A stretch of 64,000 bases of DNA from an uncultured Actinomycetes bacterium (GCA_903830655.1 CAIKUQ010000017.1:21158-85157), one strand, 5' to 3'. Positions 51,769 to 61,199 are shown, counted from the stretch's first letter. Numbers and translations: made by a program. The notes: a model not told the origin generated them from the letters alone.

Positions 51769-54125
51769 TGGAATCACTCTATGAAAAACTGAGAGAGCGT
51801 ATGAGGGCAATCTCCCGACTGACCTGGCTTGAAGTTTCTCTCATTGCGGCCGTTATGTTCGTGGTGTTGTGGCAACTACACCCGAGCCTCTTGTTCTCGG
51901 GTACCCTTATCACCGGTGGTGACACGGGCTCACACTTAGTCTGGGCGCAGTACCTCCATTCGCAGTCCAATCCTTTTAATCTGACTCCGTGGTATCCCGG
52001 CTGGTATGACGGCATGCCGTTGTTTACCTACTATTTCGTTCTGTCCGACTTAGTGGCCTCAATGCTGACCTACATCATCGGTTTTGCCGTGGCTATCAAG
52101 CTCACCACCATCTTGGGGTCACTACTGATGCCGATAGCGGCATTCTGGCTGGGGCGTTCATTTCGCGCTCCGCGGCCCATTCCAGTGGCGATGGCGGTGG
52201 CCACCTTGCCATTTCTCTTTGACGCCTCCTTCACGATTGACGGCGGAAACCTGTTTTCGACCATGGCCGGCGAATACTCATTTTCGCTCGCTCTGGCACT
52301 TTCCTTGTTCACCATTGGACTGTTTGTCCGCGCCATCCGCAGTGGTCACGGTTATTGGCGCTGCGCAATCGCGTTGAGCTTGACATTAAGTGCGCACGTC
52401 CTTCCCTGGCTCTTCACACTGTTTTCCATTTTGACTTTGGTCGTGATGGAATTTGTTGGTGGCAGTGGTCGCAAGTCCAGCCCAAACGATGCCGAAGCGA
52501 AGGTGCGCAAGACTCGAACACTGCGTGTAGTGATGCAAAGTGGGCTGCTTTCGCTGGGGCTGTCTGCCTGGTGGCTCTTTCCGTTTGCGACACAGCAGAC
52601 CTACACCAACTCAATGGGATACACCAACGACGACGTTTCGACGTTGCATTCGGCCCTTAAATTCCTCGGTTGGTACACAAGTGTGGGCACACCGGCGGGC
52701 GATCGCTGGGTGATTATCTTGGCACTCGTGGCCATGGGAGTAGCGCTCTGGAAGCGTGACCGACTTGGCACATGGCTCACGGCTCTGGCGCTGGGGTCTT
52801 TTGCCGCATTTATGTTCATGCCCCAAGGCGTGCTCTGGAACGAGCGCTTTGTCCCGTTCTGGTTTTTGAGCATTTACCTGCTCTGTGGTTGGGTGGTGGC
52901 CTACGCACTGAGCCGTTGGGTCGAACATCGCACCCAATCGGATGTGCGACTGGAAGAGGTCTTGGCGAGTGGGACCGATTATGAGGCCCTCGCCGAACTA
53001 AAGACTGAGCGATCGGAGTCCAAGCAATTCCGGTTGTTCCGGGCGACGTTGATTGCGGGTCTGTTGGGGCTGGGCTCTACGATTCCGTCGATGGTGCCAC
53101 CCGTCCAGAAATTGTTGGGACTCCACGTTTTGGGAAATCAAGTCACGAACTGGGCGGCGTGGAATTATTCCGGCTATGAGGCGAAGGCCGGTTGGCCCGA
53201 GTTTCACGACATTATGACGACGATGAATCAGCTCTCAAAGAAGTATGGCTGCGGCAACGCAATGTGGGAGTACAACGCCAATCAAGATCGTTTTGGCACT
53301 CCTGAAGCGTTGATGTTGCTGCCGTACTACACGAATAATTGTGTGGGGTCGATGGAAGGGCTCTACTTCGAATCGTCAGCGACCACCCCCTACCACTTTT
53401 TGGATCAAGCGGAACTGAGCGTCTCTCCTTCTAACCCTCAGGTCGGGTTGACCTACGGCGGGGTGAATGAGACCCTAGGTGTGCAGCACCTTCAACTCTT
53501 GGGAGTGAAGTATTACTTTGCCTACACACCAGCAATTGTGGCCGCGGCGGACGTAGATCCGAATCTGGTACCTATCGCGACCTCGCGAGCGTGGCCGAGC
53601 CCCGGATTTCAGTGGCACTTCTATCTGATTAAGCATTCGCCAATCGTTACCGGTCTGCGACATCTACCCAATGTTCTCCAAGACGCATCGTCGAGGGTTA
53701 ATTGGCTAAAGGCGAATGAGACCTGGTGGTTGACTCCTTCGCTGTGGAATGTGTACGGCGCCGAGTCCGGTCCTGCAAAGTGGCCGGTCGCGTCATCGAT
53801 TTCGTCTATGAGTGCCGGTGCGCGGTTACCGAAGATTCGCGTTTCGAAGGTTGTACAGAGTTCGCAAAGCATCTCCTTCCACGTCGACAAGATCGGGGTG
53901 CCCGTTCTCGTGAAGATCTCCTACTTCCCAAACTGGCAAGCCAGTGGAGCAACTGGTCCCTATCGGGTTAGCCCAAACTTGATGGTCGTCGTGCCAAACT
54001 CGCATGACGTAACGCTGGCCTACGGGAAAACATTCTGGAAGGCCTTTGGTGACACGGTGACCGAGATACTCGTTCTGATTGGACTGGGACTGGCCTTTAC
54101 TAAGTGGCGCCGTAGGCGTGCCTAG
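51768..54125 (+). CDS. Polytopic GT-C-like membrane protein
   Basis: 785 aa. About eleven helices occupy the first 460 residues. The first external loop holds ITGGDTGSHLVW (about 44-55), with an acidic residue at the position where GT-C glycosyltransferases have their catalytic Asp. A large extracytoplasmic domain (about 475-745) and a final helix follow. It resembles actinobacterial proteins annotated as 6-pyruvoyl-tetrahydropterin-synthase-related or YfhO-like (from memory; those names are misleading). A polyprenyl-phosphate-sugar-dependent glycosyltransferase is the best guess. Confidence 0.65.
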   Translation: MESLYEKLRERMRAISRLTWLEVSLIAAVMFVVLWQLHPSLLFSGTLITGGDTGSHLVWAQYLHSQSNPFNLTPWYPGWYDGMPLFTYYFVLSDLVASMLTYIIGFAVAIKLTTILGSLLMPIAAFWLGRSFRAPRPIPVAMAVATLPFLFDASFTIDGGNLFSTMAGEYSFSLALALSLFTIGLFVRAIRSGHGYWRCAIALSLTLSAHVLPWLFTLFSILTLVVMEFVGGSGRKSSPNDAEAKVRKTRTLRVVMQSGLLSLGLSAWWLFPFATQQTYTNSMGYTNDDVSTLHSALKFLGWYTSVGTPAGDRWVIILALVAMGVALWKRDRLGTWLTALALGSFAAFMFMPQGVLWNERFVPFWFLSIYLLCGWVVAYALSRWVEHRTQSDVRLEEVLASGTDYEALAELKTERSESKQFRLFRATLIAGLLGLGSTIPSMVPPVQKLLGLHVLGNQVTNWAAWNYSGYEAKAGWPEFHDIMTTMNQLSKKYGCGNAMWEYNANQDRFGTPEALMLLPYYTNNCVGSMEGLYFESSATTPYHFLDQAELSVSPSNPQVGLTYGGVNETLGVQHLQLLGVKYYFAYTPAIVAAADVDPNLVPIATSRAWPSPGFQWHFYLIKHSPIVTGLRHLPNVLQDASSRVNWLKANETWWLTPSLWNVYGAESGPAKWPVASSISSMSAGARLPKIRVSKVVQSSQSISFHVDKIGVPVLVKISYFPNWQASGATGPYRVSPNLMVVVPNSHDVTLAYGKTFWKAFGDTVTEILVLIGLGLAFTKWRRRRA

Positions 54126-54131
54126 TAGCAT
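54126..54131 (+). promoter_or_regulatory. -10 box TAGCAT for manB
   Basis: TAGCAT overlaps TTG 54131 and lies 8 bases before GTG 54140, so GTG 54140 is the likelier start. Confidence 0.35.
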
Positions 54132-54139
54132 TGTCTTTT

Positions 54140-55489
54140 GTGAACACCGGCGAAATCTTTAAGGCGTACGACATTCGGGGGATTTACCCTGATCAGATTG
54201 ATGAGACGCTGGCTCGAGCTATCGGCTCAGCCTTCGCTACCTTTGTGGGAACGCCCAGTATCGCCATCGCTAAGGACATGCGTCCTTCGGGAGATTCGCT
54301 CACCCTCGCCTTTGGCGAAGGAGCTCGGGCCGTTGGGTGCCAAGTGATTGACCTGGGCCTGGCCTCGACGGACTTCCTCTACTTCGCGGCGGGCCGCCTG
54401 GACATGCCTGGGGCGATGTTTACCGCCTCGCACAACCCCGCCCAGTACAACGGAATCAAGATGTGTCTCGCGGGAGCAAAACCAATTGGTGCCGACACCG
54501 GTCTCGTAGAAATCGAGCGGCTCACTACTCGGTTCCTCGCCAACCCTGCGGCTGAGCCATTGGCAGAACTGCACAGTCGCGACCTCTTGCCCGAGTGGGT
54601 GCACCACGTGCTTTCCTTCGTTGACCTTGGGGCATTACGCCCCTTAAAAATTGTCGCCGATACGGCGAACGGAATGGGTGGTTTTGTGGTGCCCAAGGTC
54701 TTTGGCAACCTTCCCTTTGAGGTCGAAATTATGTATCCCGAACTCGATGGCACCTTTCCTAATCACCCCGCTGACCCACTCAACCCCGAGAACTTGGTAG
54801 ATCTTCAGCGTCGAGTGCTGGAAGCGGGGGCCGATATCGGACTCGCCTTCGACGGAGATGCTGACCGAGTCTTTTTAATTGACGAAAAAGCCCAGCCCAT
54901 CTCGGGATCGACAACGACAGCAATGGTGGCCGCCGCCATGCTCGAGCGCAATCCGGGTGCGACGATCTTGTACAACATAATTTGTTCGAAGGCGGTGCCC
55001 GAAGTAATCGCCGAAGGTAAGGGCCACGGTGTCAAGACTCGAGTGGGCCACAGTTACATCAAGCAGGTCATGGCCGAAACCGGAGCCATCTTCGGTGGGG
55101 AACACTCTGGCCATTACTACTACCGCGATAACTACCGAGCAGATTCTGGCATTATCACTGCACTCGTTGTACTCGAGCTGCTCTCTAAGGCGAATAAACC
55201 ATTGAGCGAAGTTGTCGCCCCCTTTGATCGCTACGCCGCTTCGGGAGAAATCAACACCAAGGTGAAAAGCCCCGCAAACTCAGTCGCCAAAATCTCTGCG
55301 CAACTTGCGGCCCAAGGTGTCGAGGTGGACCTTATGGATGGACTCACTGCACAGTTCTCGGACTGGTGGTTCAACCTACGTCCCTCTAATACTGAGCCGC
55401 TACTTCGACTTAACGTTGAAGCTCCCGATCCTGAAATCTGCGCGACCAGAGTCAAAGAGGTTCTCGCACTGGTTGCTGAGGCCGAATAG
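54140..55489 (+). CDS. manB: Phosphomannomutase/phosphoglucomutase
   Basis: 449 aa alpha-D-phosphohexomutase. It has AYDIRG (about residues 8-13), the phosphoserine loop TASHNPAQYNG (about 95-105, Ser near 97), metal loop DGDADR (about 238-243), sugar-binding GGEHSGHYYY (about 318-327) and phosphate-binding RPSNTEP (about 414-420). It makes mannose-1-P for the manC-type enzyme at 37.7 kb. The stop overlaps the next GTG (TAGTG). Confidence 0.94.
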   Translation: MNTGEIFKAYDIRGIYPDQIDETLARAIGSAFATFVGTPSIAIAKDMRPSGDSLTLAFGEGARAVGCQVIDLGLASTDFLYFAAGRLDMPGAMFTASHNPAQYNGIKMCLAGAKPIGADTGLVEIERLTTRFLANPAAEPLAELHSRDLLPEWVHHVLSFVDLGALRPLKIVADTANGMGGFVVPKVFGNLPFEVEIMYPELDGTFPNHPADPLNPENLVDLQRRVLEAGADIGLAFDGDADRVFLIDEKAQPISGSTTTAMVAAAMLERNPGATILYNIICSKAVPEVIAEGKGHGVKTRVGHSYIKQVMAETGAIFGGEHSGHYYYRDNYRADSGIITALVVLELLSKANKPLSEVVAPFDRYAASGEINTKVKSPANSVAKISAQLAAQGVEVDLMDGLTAQFSDWWFNLRPSNTEPLLRLNVEAPDPEICATRVKEVLALVAEAE

Positions 55490-55719
55490 TGACGTTGAGT
55501 AATTTCGTTCTGGATCTCATTGTCGACCCCGTGGACCACCGCGGTCTTCTCTACATTGAGTCCGAGAGCCTGCTGTACAACGATCGTCGACACGTGGCCT
55601 TTGAAGTTCGTGAAGGCATTCCCGTGCTCTTAGAGACTGAAGCACGCAGCATTGACGCGGGAGAACACGCTCGGCTCGTTGGAATTGTTCAAGTACGTCG
55701 AACAGGTCCTAAGCCCTAG
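55489..55719 (+). CDS. Trm112-like protein lacking zinc cysteines
   Basis: 76 aa. The fold is suggested by FVLDLIVDPVDHRGLLYI at the N-terminus and FEVREGIPVLLETEA (about residues 38-52), the typical Trm112 DGIPVLL end. Typical members have CPxC-like Cys pairs; here the first site reads DPVDH and the second YNDRRH, with no Cys at all. Trm112 proteins activate methyltransferases in other organisms. In actinobacteria such genes follow manB (from memory). Coupled to manB and overlapping the convergent GT2 by 4 bases. Confidence 0.75.
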   Translation: MTLSNFVLDLIVDPVDHRGLLYIESESLLYNDRRHVAFEVREGIPVLLETEARSIDAGEHARLVGIVQVRRTGPKP

Positions 55720-57359
55720 CCTCGACTGAAGAGGGCTTTGAGCACCTCGGACCAACGCAATAACTGCGAGGTTTTAGCGTTGAGCACTAGTCGATTCGCG
55801 TAGAGCGAAGCAGCGGCGGGGAAGTAGCGGTCCTCGTAGCCGCGAAAGATGTCCCAGTGGGCAATGAAGCGCTCACGGTCGAGCTTGGGGTTTAGTCGTC
55901 CTCGTGATGAGGAGACAAAGTGCTGAACCGTTACTGCGGGTTGTACGACCGTGTGCCAGCCTTTCAATTCGGCTCGCATGCACAAATCAACATCATTGAG
56001 GAGGACCGCAAGATCCTCATCCATACCCCCGAGTTCGACCCACTTCGCCTTCGAAATCATGTGGAGAGCGCCAGTCACCGCCGAAACATTACGGATTCCG
56101 GCAAAGTCATTCCATGAGGCGGGGACGTTGACTCCGTAGCGAATGTGCTGGGGGTAGGGCGCAATGGCAATACCGCTGTGCTCAATTGAATTGTTCTGGT
56201 CCATAATTTTGGCCCCCACGACTCCTACGTCATCCAGTAGTGCTGCACCGAGGAGCAGCTCTAGCCAATTACTGGTTTTAATGAGGGTGTCATTATTGAG
56301 CATGACGAGAAAATCGGCGTGTGACTGCTGAGCCCCGTGGTTGATAATGCGTGCGTAATTAAATTCTCCAGGGCAGTCAATGACTCGATGTGTCGTTGTA
56401 GCGAGGTACTCGAGGGTCTCTGGATCCACGGAGTCGTTATTGAGAATAGTGATTGAAAAGTGCGAGTAAGTACTTGTGCGCTCGATTTGCTCAATGCACT
56501 GGCGCAGGAGGTCAACGCGATCGCGAGTTGGTATGAGTATTTCGACTGATACCGGTTCGAGGGAGTAGACGGCCCAGTTCACAACGCCCGCCACGGTGCC
56601 TTCGGATTGAAGTGACTGAAAGCCACGGCGAGTAAGTGAGGCTCTTGTGACTTCGAGCAATTCGGACGGAGCGATGTCGGGGGCCGGAGTGTTAATTAAG
56701 AACTCGTAGTGCCCAAAGCGCGAACCCACTTCGGCCAGCCGCAAGAATAAATCAAATTCGGTTGCGGTACCGTGGGTAGTACGCAAGCCTCCGACGGATT
56801 GCGCAGCGCTATTACTTAGTAAGTAGTGACGGCCAATCGCATTCCCGCTCAACAAGGTATGGGGTCCGATTCGATGAGGGCGCAAAGTTGGAAGTAATTC
56901 GCTGGTGTAGAGCTCATCGGTGTAGAGAAGATCAAAATCTTCCCCGCGAGCGAGAGCGATGGCTGCGGCGCGCTGGACATCCGTCCAGTCAGAGCCCTCA
57001 GTGGAGACGAAAGTCCAAAGGGAATCAGAATGTATGAGCGCGCTGTGGAGCCTCTCCAGGTCAGCGACTTCGACTTTGCTCGGGAGGGAAATGAAAGTCA
57101 CCTCCTCTGGCGCCGGAGGTGAGGGCTCGGGGTACTCGACCAACCGCGTCCAGGGGCTCAACGGGGCTAGATTCACACAGGGAGCAAGGGATCGCTTGAG
57201 GGCTTTGGCGACTTGACCAAAGGTCTCATCGGAAAAAATGAGCGAGGCCATCGCGCGCGTGGTTTGACCATTGAACCAAAAGGTCCAAAAGCGAAAGAAT
57301 CGCCAGGAGCGGCGAATGTCACTTTTCGGATAATTCAGGTCAATTCTGCCTTGGGTCAA
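55716..57359 (-). CDS. GT2 glycosyltransferase with divergent N-terminal domain
   Basis: 547 aa. The C-terminal GT-A domain (about residues 270-490) has VEILIPTRDRVDLLRQCIEQ, ILNNDSVD, NYARIINHGAQQ, VMLNNDT (DxD equivalent, about 349-355), VTGALHMIS and LLNDVDLCMRA. The first 250 residues look like a second, degenerate GT-A unit (DLLYTDEL, FDLFLRL) as in rhamnan- or O-antigen-type enzymes. The start is TTG 57359, with AAGGA 7 bases upstream. It converges on the Trm112-like gene, closing the envelope cluster. Confidence 0.82.
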   Translation of the reverse strand: MTQGRIDLNYPKSDIRRSWRFFRFWTFWFNGQTTRAMASLIFSDETFGQVAKALKRSLAPCVNLAPLSPWTRLVEYPEPSPPAPEEVTFISLPSKVEVADLERLHSALIHSDSLWTFVSTEGSDWTDVQRAAAIALARGEDFDLLYTDELYTSELLPTLRPHRIGPHTLLSGNAIGRHYLLSNSAAQSVGGLRTTHGTATEFDLFLRLAEVGSRFGHYEFLINTPAPDIAPSELLEVTRASLTRRGFQSLQSEGTVAGVVNWAVYSLEPVSVEILIPTRDRVDLLRQCIEQIERTSTYSHFSITILNNDSVDPETLEYLATTTHRVIDCPGEFNYARIINHGAQQSHADFLVMLNNDTLIKTSNWLELLLGAALLDDVGVVGAKIMDQNNSIEHSGIAIAPYPQHIRYGVNVPASWNDFAGIRNVSAVTGALHMISKAKWVELGGMDEDLAVLLNDVDLCMRAELKGWHTVVQPAVTVQHFVSSSRGRLNPKLDRERFIAHWDIFRGYEDRYFPAAASLYANRLVLNAKTSQLLRWSEVLKALFSRG

Positions 57360-57440
57360 GGTGTGGTCCTTAGGTAATGGCTGTTCTCAGCGTAATGGGC
57401 GGGGGGAATCAATTTGGCCCACCAATTACTCAGTTCGTGA

Positions 57441-57446
57441 TACTTT
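57441..57446 (+). promoter_or_regulatory. Possible extended -10 (TGA-TACTTT) for the permease
   Basis: TACTTT preceded by TGA forms an extended -10. The leader of about 45 bases ends in AGAGG (57490-57494) before GTG 57499. Confidence 0.25.
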
Positions 57447-57498
57447 TTTTCAAGTCCATTATCCCAGAAGGTGATATCCAAAATCGAAAGAGGTTGTC

Positions 57499-58944
57499 GT
57501 GTCTGACGCATCTAAGCAAACATCAGAGCACTCGTTGCGGTCAGGAGTTCTCGGACTCTTTGACTCGGTCATCATGGGTATTGCCGGCTCGGCGCCCGGA
57601 TATTCGATTGCCGCTACGACAACCGCACTCTTTGGAGCCGTTCTCTACGGTGGTCCGGCGGCACTCTTGTACTGTGGCTTTTTTATGTTCGGCATCGTTT
57701 TCGCCTTTAATTATCTTTCGAAGGACGACAGTCACGCCGGTGCGGCCTATTCGTGGGTTCGACGAGCAATTCACCCGGTTCTCGGTTACCTTTCGGGCTG
57801 GGCCCTCGTGGTTTCCGCTCTTATCTTCATGGTGATCGCAACCTTCCCCGCGGGCTCCAGCGTTCTAAGTCTGTTCTCTAACGGACTCGCGGCTAACAAG
57901 ACGTGGGTCACCGTTTTTGGCGCACTGTTCTTCCTGCTGATGGTGGCGGCGGTTGTCGCTGGCGTAACGGTAACCGTAACCGTACAAATCATCATGTCCT
58001 GCATTGAGGTGGCTTTACTTATCCTCTTCGCACTGGTCGCTATCTTCCACGCTCATCACGTAACTAGCTTTTCTTGGCACTGGTTCTCGCCAACCGTGTT
58101 CCACGGTCAGAGCGGATTCGTCGCGGGTGCCTTACTGGCGGCGTTCTATTTCTGGGGCTGGGACGTAACCGCGAACTTGAACGAAGAGACCAAAGATGCT
58201 CACAAGACCTCGGGCATGGGTGGCATTTTGGGCACCATCGTGGTCTTCAGTCTTTTTGAACTCTTCACCATTGCTTCAAACCTGGTCTTAACCCCCGCTC
58301 AACTCCAAAACAGCAACAATGCGGCTGACATCTTGGCTGTATTAGGACAGACTGTTTGGCACGGGACCGGCGGCAAGCTCATAGTGGTTGCGGTGTTGCT
58401 CTCAACGGTCGCCACCTTGGAAACCACCTTGATTCAGGTAACACGTACCCTGTTTACGATGGGTCGCGATAACACCTTGCCCAAGGCCCTTGGTCATGTG
58501 CACAAGGATCGCAAGACACCAATCGTCGCCACTGTTTTCGTGACCATCTTCTCCTTGGCCCTTTTCGTGGGTAGTCAGAAGATTGGTTCGATTTCTAACA
58601 TTTTGACCGATGGCTATAACGCCATTGGCTTGCAGATCTGCATCTACTACTCACTGGCTGGTCTTTCAGTTGCCATTTTGTACCGTCGGCAACTCTTTAA
58701 GTCTGTCAAGAATTTCATCTTCATGGGCCTGTGGCCCGTTCTTGGTGCATTGTTCATGATCTACATCTTCATTGAGGCGTACAAGGGCTTGAACACCACC
58801 ACCCGCATCGTTGGACTCGGCGCGATGGGATTGGGACTGATTCCAATTGCTTGGTACTGGTTCTTTAAGAAAAACCCTTACTTCAACATGCCTTCGAAGG
58901 AAGATCGGCACGCAGTTATCCGGGAGCTGGAACAGAACCTGTAA
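57499..58944 (+). CDS. APC-superfamily amino acid/polyamine permease
   Basis: 481 aa with 12 predicted helices. Helix 1 has the APC signature SVIMGIAGSAPGYSIA (about residues 23-38) with an unwound GSAPG. SKDDSHAGAAYSWVRRA (about 74-90) and WGWDVTANLNEETKDAHKTSG (split, about 220-240) are also typical. It takes up amino acids or amines by cation symport. The gene begins after an AGAGG Shine-Dalgarno. A hairpin terminator follows the stop. The amine oxidase gene downstream suggests an amine or amino-acid substrate (inference). Confidence 0.9.
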   Translation: MSDASKQTSEHSLRSGVLGLFDSVIMGIAGSAPGYSIAATTTALFGAVLYGGPAALLYCGFFMFGIVFAFNYLSKDDSHAGAAYSWVRRAIHPVLGYLSGWALVVSALIFMVIATFPAGSSVLSLFSNGLAANKTWVTVFGALFFLLMVAAVVAGVTVTVTVQIIMSCIEVALLILFALVAIFHAHHVTSFSWHWFSPTVFHGQSGFVAGALLAAFYFWGWDVTANLNEETKDAHKTSGMGGILGTIVVFSLFELFTIASNLVLTPAQLQNSNNAADILAVLGQTVWHGTGGKLIVVAVLLSTVATLETTLIQVTRTLFTMGRDNTLPKALGHVHKDRKTPIVATVFVTIFSLALFVGSQKIGSISNILTDGYNAIGLQICIYYSLAGLSVAILYRRQLFKSVKNFIFMGLWPVLGALFMIYIFIEAYKGLNTTTRIVGLGAMGLGLIPIAWYWFFKKNPYFNMPSKEDRHAVIRELEQNL

Positions 58945-58955
58945 GAACTTGCGAG

Positions 58956-58981
58956 GCCGGGGTCAGGAAACTGGCCCCGGC
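58956..58981 (+). terminator. Hairpin terminator after the permease gene
   Basis: GCCGGGGTC and GGCCCCGGC form a 9-bp stem with one wobble pair and an 8-base loop, followed by TCTTT. It is the strongest hairpin I saw in the window; the T-run is short. Confidence 0.55.
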
Positions 58982-59099
58982 TCTTTGCTCGCTAGGCGCC
59001 ACTATTTGGGGGCCATTCAAAGCACTGAGCCCCTTTTTTTCCGAGGTTTCTGGGGAGGTGCCGCTATCTGCCAAACTAGATGGAAACTAAGGAGCGTTC

Positions 59100-59648
59100 G
59101 TGAGCGAAAACGAAGAGACCACCCCAGCATCTGAATCAGACCTGTCCGCTACTGGCGATGTCACTAGCAGTGAGAGCGAAGAGGTGAGTGGTGGTTCGCG
59201 TCGCCCCCTCATTTTGTGGACCGCGATTTCTATCTTGGTCATTGGTGCCGTTGCCGCAACTCTCATGTTTGCCTTCGGAGGAACCAAGAGCAACCTGGCC
59301 CTTAAGAAGGCCACCAATAATTCATTCGTGGTTGAATACAAGGGTGCGAAAGCACTTCTTACCGCCACAAACAGCTGCACTGATTACAAGTGCGTGGATG
59401 CCGCTGCGAAATTGGCCTATGTCGCTCAGGAGAAGGCCATTGCCGCATTGGGTGATGGGTTCCCGGGCAAGTTACAGAAAAAGTACAACACCTACAAGGC
59501 TGACCTGACGGCAATTGCCCAAACCTACCAATCACTCGAGACCGCCAAAACAAAAGTAATTGTCTCTCAGTACTATTCAATGTGGCAGACCCAATTCAAG
59601 ACCTCTGCTCATGACGGCTACTTGTTACTTAATTCCATCCACAAGTAA
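59100..59648 (+). CDS. Single-pass membrane protein with helical extracytoplasmic domain, unknown
   Basis: 182 aa. An acidic Ser/Thr/Glu-rich cytoplasmic N-terminus (about residues 1-34) precedes one helix (about 37-58). The extracytoplasmic domain (about 60-182) is Lys/Ala-rich and helical, with a Cys pair (NSCTDYKC, about 96-103). No family is recognised; the plan resembles four-helix sensor or lipoprotein-like domains. GTG 59100 has AAGGAG 5 bases upstream. It stands alone between the permease terminator and the oxidase promoter. Confidence 0.6.
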   Translation: MSENEETTPASESDLSATGDVTSSESEEVSGGSRRPLILWTAISILVIGAVAATLMFAFGGTKSNLALKKATNNSFVVEYKGAKALLTATNSCTDYKCVDAAAKLAYVAQEKAIAALGDGFPGKLQKKYNTYKADLTAIAQTYQSLETAKTKVIVSQYYSMWQTQFKTSAHDGYLLLNSIHK

Positions 59649-59654
59649 CCCACG

Positions 59655-59669
59655 CTGACCTAAGGTCAG
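59655..59669. repeat. 15-bp palindrome overlapping the -10 box of the FAD oxidase gene
   Basis: CTGACC-TAA-GGTCAG is a perfect inverted repeat that contains the TAAGGT -10 (59661-59666), a good position for a repressor operator. Confidence 0.4.
59661..59666 (+). promoter_or_regulatory. -10 box TAAGGT for the FAD oxidase gene
   Basis: TAAGGT, 6 bases before ATG 59673. Confidence 0.4.
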
Positions 59670-59672
59670 GCT

Positions 59673-61169
59673 ATGGAGTTGGTGGACGTAGAGCACCGTA
59701 AGGTGCGTCGAACCTTAAGTGGTGGGCGCACTTTGGAGATGCCTTTTGGCCCCCAACACGTGTGGTGGCTTCAAGAGGCACTCGCCCAGGAGAAGCAACT
59801 TAATCTCGCGCCCCTCGAAAAGAAAATCAAGACCGATGTCTGTGTCGTCGGTGGTGGGTTTACCGGACTTTGGGCGGCCATTGCCATTATTGAAAAAGAT
59901 CCGAGCCTCTCGGTTGTGCTTATCGAAAAAGATGAATGTGGCTTCGGGGCCAGCGGTCGTAATGGCGGCTGGGCCACCGGTTGGCATGATGAAATAGCTG
60001 AAATGATTTCACACTTTGGTGAATCTGAGGCGCGCCGTCTCATAGAACGTTCCGCTTGGGCGCTAGAGCGAATACGGAGCTTTAGCGAGGAGCACGCCAT
60101 TGAAAGCCGGTTTCGTCAAAGTGGAGTCTTGTGGGCTAGTTCAGCACTTTGGCAACAAGGAATGTGGAGCGCAGCGAGCCGGGCATGGCGCAGCGAGGGC
60201 GACAACGAAGCCTGGAGAGAGCTCAGCACCGGTGAAGTGCAAACCCGCACCGGGTCACCACATCTCTTGAATGGTGCGTGGCAACGTGATGGCGCCACGG
60301 TACAGCCAGCACTTTTGGTGCGAGGTCTGCGTCGGGCGGCAGTTCGACTTGGGGTGCAGATCTACGAACACACTCCGCTGGTGACCATGTCGCGTACTAC
60401 TCCGACGAAAATCTCGACCCCCACTGGTGAAATTGAGACCGACACGGTCATTCTGGCTACGGGCGCTTGGGCCGCTAATTGGAAAGAACTTCGAAGATCT
60501 TTCGTTCCGATTGCGAGCCACATTGTGGCCACTGAGCCGATACCCAAGCGGCTAGCAGAGCTGGAGTGGAGTAACGGTGTTGCGCTAGGTGATGGCAATC
60601 AAATGGTCCACTACGCCCAAGTGAGTGCTGATGGACGAATTATCTTTGGACGTGGTGGCGGGTCGATAGGCGCATTTGGCCGAGTGAGTGCAAATCTCTT
60701 CGACAATCCTCGAACGGTGCGGGAAGTCGCTCAGGACTTCCGCCGCTGGTTTCCGCAATTCCATGATGTGGCGCTGTCGCACGGATGGGGTGGTGCCGTC
60801 GATCGATCTCCGGGACACCTTCCCTTTGTTGGACGATTCGATTGTGATGCGAAAATATTGTTTGGCGCCGGATATTCAGGAAATGGCGTTGGACCAAGCG
60901 CCTATATCGGCCGCATTTTGGGCCACGCAGCGCTAGGCATTCGCGATGAGGACACCACCGGAGGCATGGCCCAAGGTGTTCCAGCATTCTTCCCCCATGA
61001 GCCGATCAGATCTTTGGGGGGGACGGTATTGCGCGAAGCAATTCGATGGTCCGAGGGAGGCGCAACTCCGGGGACGAACTCAGTAGCCGCCCATCAACTC
61101 CTTGCTCGTGCGGTAAAGATTCGTGTGCCAACGATTCGCAAGCCAACGACTGCAGTCTTCACCAACTAG
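59673..61169 (+). CDS. FAD-dependent amine oxidoreductase (DAO/PuuB-like)
   Basis: 498 aa. The FAD-binding Rossmann motif CVVGGGFTGLWAAIAI (about residues 53-68) is preceded by about 50 residues including HVWWLQEAL. FGASGRNGGWATGWHDE (about 90-106) is typical of gamma-glutamylputrescine oxidase/OrdL-like enzymes. ATGAWAANWKEL and a C-terminal FGAGYSGNGVGPS (about 393-405) close the flavin site. It oxidises a secondary or primary amine; the substrate is unknown. It may act with the permease upstream. The start is ATG 59673 with a leaderless -10. Confidence 0.87.
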   Translation: MELVDVEHRKVRRTLSGGRTLEMPFGPQHVWWLQEALAQEKQLNLAPLEKKIKTDVCVVGGGFTGLWAAIAIIEKDPSLSVVLIEKDECGFGASGRNGGWATGWHDEIAEMISHFGESEARRLIERSAWALERIRSFSEEHAIESRFRQSGVLWASSALWQQGMWSAASRAWRSEGDNEAWRELSTGEVQTRTGSPHLLNGAWQRDGATVQPALLVRGLRRAAVRLGVQIYEHTPLVTMSRTTPTKISTPTGEIETDTVILATGAWAANWKELRRSFVPIASHIVATEPIPKRLAELEWSNGVALGDGNQMVHYAQVSADGRIIFGRGGGSIGAFGRVSANLFDNPRTVREVAQDFRRWFPQFHDVALSHGWGGAVDRSPGHLPFVGRFDCDAKILFGAGYSGNGVGPSAYIGRILGHAALGIRDEDTTGGMAQGVPAFFPHEPIRSLGGTVLREAIRWSEGGATPGTNSVAAHQLLARAVKIRVPTIRKPTTAVFTN

Positions 61170-61188
61170 GAGAAAGTCCCGTGCGGAC

Positions 61189-61194
61189 TATCCT
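61189..61194 (+). promoter_or_regulatory. -10 box TATCCT for the VOC gene
   Basis: TATCCT, 5 bases before ATG 61200. Confidence 0.35.
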
Positions 61195-61199
61195 GTGTC

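Noticed and set aside
57444..57450. T-run as a terminator for the GT2 gene or an upstream transcript
   Set aside because: No stem precedes it and the flanking genes are divergent, so nothing needs to terminate there.
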